A stretch of 64,000 nt of DNA from Salinivibrio sharmensis. GTDB lineage: Bacteria > Pseudomonadota > Gammaproteobacteria > Enterobacterales > Vibrionaceae. Both the position numbers and the translations under genes were made by a program. The stretch lies in contig NZ_MUFC01000015.1 in the NCBI RefSeq assembly GCF_001995985.1, forward strand, positions 1 to 64,000, read 5' to 3'. Positions within the stretch are counted from its first letter, which is position 1; each line of letters begins with the position of its first letter. Below the pieces are notes generated by a model. That model saw nothing but the letters and a program-made list of their open reading frames with translations, searched no databases and was not told where the DNA came from. Below are positions 60,462 through 64,000 of this stretch, piece after piece.

Positions 60462-63400
60462 ATGCGAGATGCTCAGCCACAAGGTCAGCTGATCACCCGA
60501 GTGATGAACAGCTTCTTCCCACCCATCCTCATTATACTCGCGCTGCTGGTGGGCGCGGCGGCACTGTGGCTCACTCCCAAAGAAGAAGATCCGCAAATTG
60601 TGGTGCCAATGGCAGATGTGGTGGTGCAAGCGCCCGGTTTGAGTGCCACGCAAGTGGCAAAGCAGGTGACGCAGCCTCTGGAGAAAAAAGTCAGCCAAAT
60701 TGACGGGGTGGAGTATGTGTATTCCACCACGCAAGCAGGGTCTGCGTTGGTCACGGTGCGTTTTTACGTGGGTGAAGATCGCGAGTCGGCCTTGGTGAAG
60801 CTATATAACAAGCTCTATGCCAATCAAGATGCGATCCCAGCCGCGGTGAGCGAGTGGGCGATAAAGCCGGTAGAAATTGATGATGTACCGATTGTGATTG
60901 CGGCGCTGCGTAGCGACAACCCTGATCAGCTCGACCATTATGCTCTGCGACGCATTGCCGAGCAGGCGACCTTGGATCTTAAAGCCCTTCCCGAAACCAA
61001 TGCGGTGAAGGTAGTGGGTGGGGTGCCGCGTCAGGTGTTGGTCACGCTCGATCCTGCCGCCATGGCTAGCTATCAGATCAGTGTGTCTGATCTCACCAAT
61101 GCCTTTTCGTTGAGCCATCAAAAGCGTGATATTGGCGATATTCAGCATCAGGGTGAGCGCTATTTATTAAAAACCGGCCAGTGGTATCAAAGCCTTGAGG
61201 AGATACGCCATTTAGTGGTAGCGGTGGTGAATGGCAAACCTGTGTATCTGCAGGATGTGGCCGAGTTATCGGACGGCGCGCAAGAGCCCACGACAGATAC
61301 GTGGATCCAATCGACCGATGATAGCCAGCCGCACCCCGCGGTGTTTCTCTCGGTGGCAAAGCAAAAAGGCGCCAACGCGGTCAGCGTGGCTGAGGATGTC
61401 ACCGCCACGCTCAATCATTTGGTCGCTACGCAGTTTCCCGAGGGCGTGAGCGTCGAGATCATCCGCAATTACGGCCAAACCGCTGATGCCAAAGTGAAAA
61501 ATTTGGTGTCCAGCCTCGGTATTGCGGTGCTCACCGTGGTGGTCTTTGTCGGCTTGTTTTTAAACTGGCGCAGTGCCTTAGTGGTGGCGATTGCGATCCC
61601 AATCAGTTATGGCGCGGCATTAGGGCTGGATTTAGCCTTTGGCTATTCGATTAACCGCGTTACCTTGTTTGCGTTGATCTTGGCGTTGGGGCTGATTGTT
61701 GATGATCCGATTGCCAGTATCGACAACATTGAACGGCACCTGACCCATGATAACAAGCCGCGTGGCCGCACGATTGTGCTGGCGATGCTAGAAATCAAGC
61801 GCGCATTGATTATGTCGACCGTGGCGATTGTGATTGTGTTCACCCCGATGTTTTTTATCACCGGCATGATGGGGCCATACATGGCACCGCTGGCATTCAA
61901 TGTGCCGGCCAGTGTAGTGATCAGTACCTTGGTGGCGTTTTTAGTCACCCCTTGGCTCGCCAAAAAAATTGTTCGCGCGTCCAATAAAGGCGATGACTAT
62001 CGCATTGAGACCACGCCGCTGTACCGAGGCTATCGGCGTGTGTTGCTGCCATTGCTGGAAAACAATCGTCGCGCTAAAGCGTTTTTATCGATAGTGGGCG
62101 TGTTGTTTGTCATCGCCGCTCTGCTGCCTGCTTTGCGCCTCGTACCGCTTAAGCTGTTGCCATATGACAATAAAAATGAGTTTCAGGTGGTACTGGATTT
62201 GCCGGAAACCGCTAATCATGTCGATACCTCCAATGCGCTGCGAGAGATGAACCGTTACCTACAAACGCAAGCCGAGGTGGTGTCGGTATCCGGCTTTGCC
62301 GGGCTCGCCTCACCGATGGATTTTAATGGCATGGTGCGCCATTACTTTACTCGCCATGCGCCTTACCAAGGTGAACTGCGGGTGGTGCTGGTGGATAAGC
62401 ATCGGCGCACGTTGCAATCACATGGCTTGGTGACACGCATGCGTGATGAATTAGAAACTATCGCAGCAAAATATGATGCCGAGGTGCAATTAGTGGAAAT
62501 GCCACCGGGTCCGCCTGTGCTGGCAACCATTGTCGCGGAAGTGTATGGCTCGCCAAGCACGCCGTATTCAACCCTACAAGCGCAGGCGACTCAGGTGGCC
62601 GAGCGATTAAAGCGTGAAGCCTTGGTGTCAGAAGTGAGCACCAGTGTTCAAGGGCCTCTATCGAGCTGGCAGTTTGAAGTGGACCAAGAAAAAGCCGCCT
62701 TGTCTGGCATTGCGGTAGCCGATATTAACCAAGCCCTCAGAGCGGCGAACCAAGGGGTCACGCTGGCCCATCTAGCCGATGCCGATGAAATGGATCCCTT
62801 GCCCGTGAGGCTGCAACTTGCGCCAGATGCCCGTGATCAGCTTGATGCGCTGCTCGCACTGCACGTACGTGGTCGGGCTGGAGTGGCTAAGCAATCGGTA
62901 CGAGGTGCCTTGCTTGATGCGCCGCAACCGCTGGTCGCGTTGAGTGAGCTCGGCCATTTTACGCGCCAGCTCGTTGACCAGCCTATCTATCATAAGAATT
63001 TACGCCCCGTCGTGTATGTGTATGCCGAACCTACTGGACGGGTGCCGGGCGAAGTGGTCGCCGATGTGATGGCCGATTTTAATCAACCAGAGTCGGACAG
63101 CGCTCGCCCGCTATCCGCGCGTAGTTATTTGGATAATGGCGCGGGTGATGGCTGGCAGGTGCATGACGGTATCGAGGTGGTATGGAGTGGTGAAGGCGAG
63201 TGGAAGATCACCATTGATGTTTTCCGCGATCTGGGGATTGCCTATGGCGCGGCGCTGCTGGGTGTCTTTATTGTGATGCTGATACAAACCGGGCTACCGG
63301 CGGTGTCGGGCATGATTATGCTTGCGATCCCACTGACTGTAATTGGCATTATGCCGGGCTTTTGGTTACTCAATGGCTTAAGCGGTGAGATCAATGGCTA

Positions 63401-63770
63401 CCCAAATCCGGCGCTGTTCACCGCCACCGCGATGATTGGCATGATTGCACTGGCGGGGATTGTAGTGCGCAACTCATTGGTATTGATTGAATTTATTCAA
63501 CAGTCACTTGCACAAGGTATGGCGCTGAGTGAAGCCTTAGTACAAGCGGGCGCAGTGCGAATGCGGCCTATTTTGCTGACCGCCGGCACCACCTTATTGG
63601 GGAACGTGATCATCACCCTCGACCCGATTTTTAATGGGTTAGCTTGGGCGATTATTTTCGGTATTGCCGCGTCTACCGTGTTTACCTTGCTGGTTGTGCC
63701 CGTGGTGTACAACCTTGCGTATCAAAATCATCCCACCCACGGCCTATCAGTAGAAGGAGAGAATGCATGA
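60462..63770 (+). CDS. RND family efflux pump inner-membrane permease
   Basis: A 1102-residue protein with the twelve-helix RND layout and two large periplasmic loops. TM4 carries the proton-relay aspartate pair (ALGLIVDDPIASIDNIERH), and FFPPILIILALLVGAAALWL starts the protein. AAAGGA precedes the ATG at 60462. The stop overlaps the start of an adaptor gene. It lies 120 bp after the ArsR gene on the same strand, so it may be part of the sulfur-response region, but the substrate is unknown. Confidence 0.92.
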   Translation: MRDAQPQGQLITRVMNSFFPPILIILALLVGAAALWLTPKEEDPQIVVPMADVVVQAPGLSATQVAKQVTQPLEKKVSQIDGVEYVYSTTQAGSALVTVRFYVGEDRESALVKLYNKLYANQDAIPAAVSEWAIKPVEIDDVPIVIAALRSDNPDQLDHYALRRIAEQATLDLKALPETNAVKVVGGVPRQVLVTLDPAAMASYQISVSDLTNAFSLSHQKRDIGDIQHQGERYLLKTGQWYQSLEEIRHLVVAVVNGKPVYLQDVAELSDGAQEPTTDTWIQSTDDSQPHPAVFLSVAKQKGANAVSVAEDVTATLNHLVATQFPEGVSVEIIRNYGQTADAKVKNLVSSLGIAVLTVVVFVGLFLNWRSALVVAIAIPISYGAALGLDLAFGYSINRVTLFALILALGLIVDDPIASIDNIERHLTHDNKPRGRTIVLAMLEIKRALIMSTVAIVIVFTPMFFITGMMGPYMAPLAFNVPASVVISTLVAFLVTPWLAKKIVRASNKGDDYRIETTPLYRGYRRVLLPLLENNRRAKAFLSIVGVLFVIAALLPALRLVPLKLLPYDNKNEFQVVLDLPETANHVDTSNALREMNRYLQTQAEVVSVSGFAGLASPMDFNGMVRHYFTRHAPYQGELRVVLVDKHRRTLQSHGLVTRMRDELETIAAKYDAEVQLVEMPPGPPVLATIVAEVYGSPSTPYSTLQAQATQVAERLKREALVSEVSTSVQGPLSSWQFEVDQEKAALSGIAVADINQALRAANQGVTLAHLADADEMDPLPVRLQLAPDARDQLDALLALHVRGRAGVAKQSVRGALLDAPQPLVALSELGHFTRQLVDQPIYHKNLRPVVYVYAEPTGRVPGEVVADVMADFNQPESDSARPLSARSYLDNGAGDGWQVHDGIEVVWSGEGEWKITIDVFRDLGIAYGAALLGVFIVMLIQTGLPAVSGMIMLAIPLTVIGIMPGFWLLNGLSGEINGYPNPALFTATAMIGMIALAGIVVRNSLVLIEFIQQSLAQGMALSEALVQAGAVRMRPILLTAGTTLLGNVIITLDPIFNGLAWAIIFGIAASTVFTLLVVPVVYNLAYQNHPTHGLSVEGENA

Positions 63771-64000
63771 AGGCAAAAAAAGGCGTGCTCGCACTGGTGC
63801 TAGGCACTGGGCTATTGATCCTATTTTTGGTGATGGCTGGGGTGTTTACCGCGAACGTGGCGCCCGTCTCAACACCGACTGAGACACCGAATGATGTTGA
63901 GGCGCTGACGCTTAAAGCGGTCGAGCAGCCACAAACCCGCATTTTCTCCGGTCAGTTGGAGGCCAGGCAGATGGCAACCTTAGCGGCGCGGATGACCGCA
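63767..64000 (+). CDS. RND periplasmic adaptor protein (partial, runs off the window)
   Basis: The first 78 residues of a membrane-fusion protein. An N-terminal hydrophobic anchor or signal (GVLALVLGTGLLILFLVMAG) is followed by the start of an adaptor domain (IFSGQLEARQMATLAARMTA). It overlaps the permease stop by four bases (ATGA), so the two are coupled. The rest lies outside the window. Confidence 0.85.
   Translation, partial: MKAKKGVLALVLGTGLLILFLVMAGVFTANVAPVSTPTETPNDVEALTLKAVEQPQTRIFSGQLEARQMATLAARMTA

Overview
The window looks like the chromosome of a halophilic gammaproteobacterium of the Vibrionaceae, with Salinivibrio as the best guess. This is inferred from gene content, not proven. 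The clues are a complete ectoine-degradation cluster, Vibrio-type sucrose PTS genes, a chromosomal Qnr-like protein, a VC0807-family membrane protein, and a short run of gene cassettes with Vibrio-like attC sites. No rRNA, tRNA, CRISPR array, insertion sequence or integrase was seen. About 60 protein genes can be supported, most of them in small regulator-plus-target units.

Layout. 1-8.2 kb: CRP-like sites, an HPP membrane protein with a divergent TetR regulator sharing a large operator, a solute-binding protein, a ClC transporter, a proline iminopeptidase, and a MarR/HlyD/DUF2955 export operon with paired MarR-type operators. 8.2-13.1 kb: a chemoreceptor, then a LysR regulator divergent from the glutathione-dependent formaldehyde oxidation pair frmA-fghA. 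13.1-16.5 kb: an AT-richer island of four cassette-like genes separated by three clear attC sites, with no integrase in view. 17-24 kb: small genes and the sucrose regulon (scrB-scrR and divergent scrA-scrK) with three ScrR-type operators and a CRP-like site. 24-29.2 kb: an orphan sensor kinase and an electrophile/aldehyde unit (nemR, yqhD, curA) with two identical NemR-type operators. 29.2-31 kb: a gene-poor stretch with a 28-residue ORF and structured RNA-like sequence.

31-39 kb is an ectoine uptake and breakdown module: a BCCT transporter facing a minus-strand doeA-doeB-doeX-doeC-doeD cluster. Ectoine is opened by DoeA, deacetylated by DoeB, transaminated by DoeD and oxidised to aspartate by DoeC, with DoeX as the Lrp-type regulator. 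The upstream regions hold a 37-bp palindrome, an 8-bp-arm palindrome and a six-copy heptanucleotide repeat.

39-51 kb: an NlpE-like lipoprotein, a DJ-1/PfpI protein, a two-component system with a MipA/OmpV porin, a LysR-controlled MBL/DsbA pair, an RhlE-type helicase and a secreted amidohydrolase. 51-57 kb: GrpB, Qnr, NnrS with an FNR-like site, a GGDEF/EAL protein whose start is out of frame at a poly-A tract, and a truncated cysA remnant. 57-64 kb: a reactive-sulfur cluster (YeeE/YedE half-transporters, CoA-disulfide reductase fused to rhodanese, DUF2892 protein) divergent from a BigR/SqrR-type ArsR repressor, followed by an RND efflux operon cut by the window edge.
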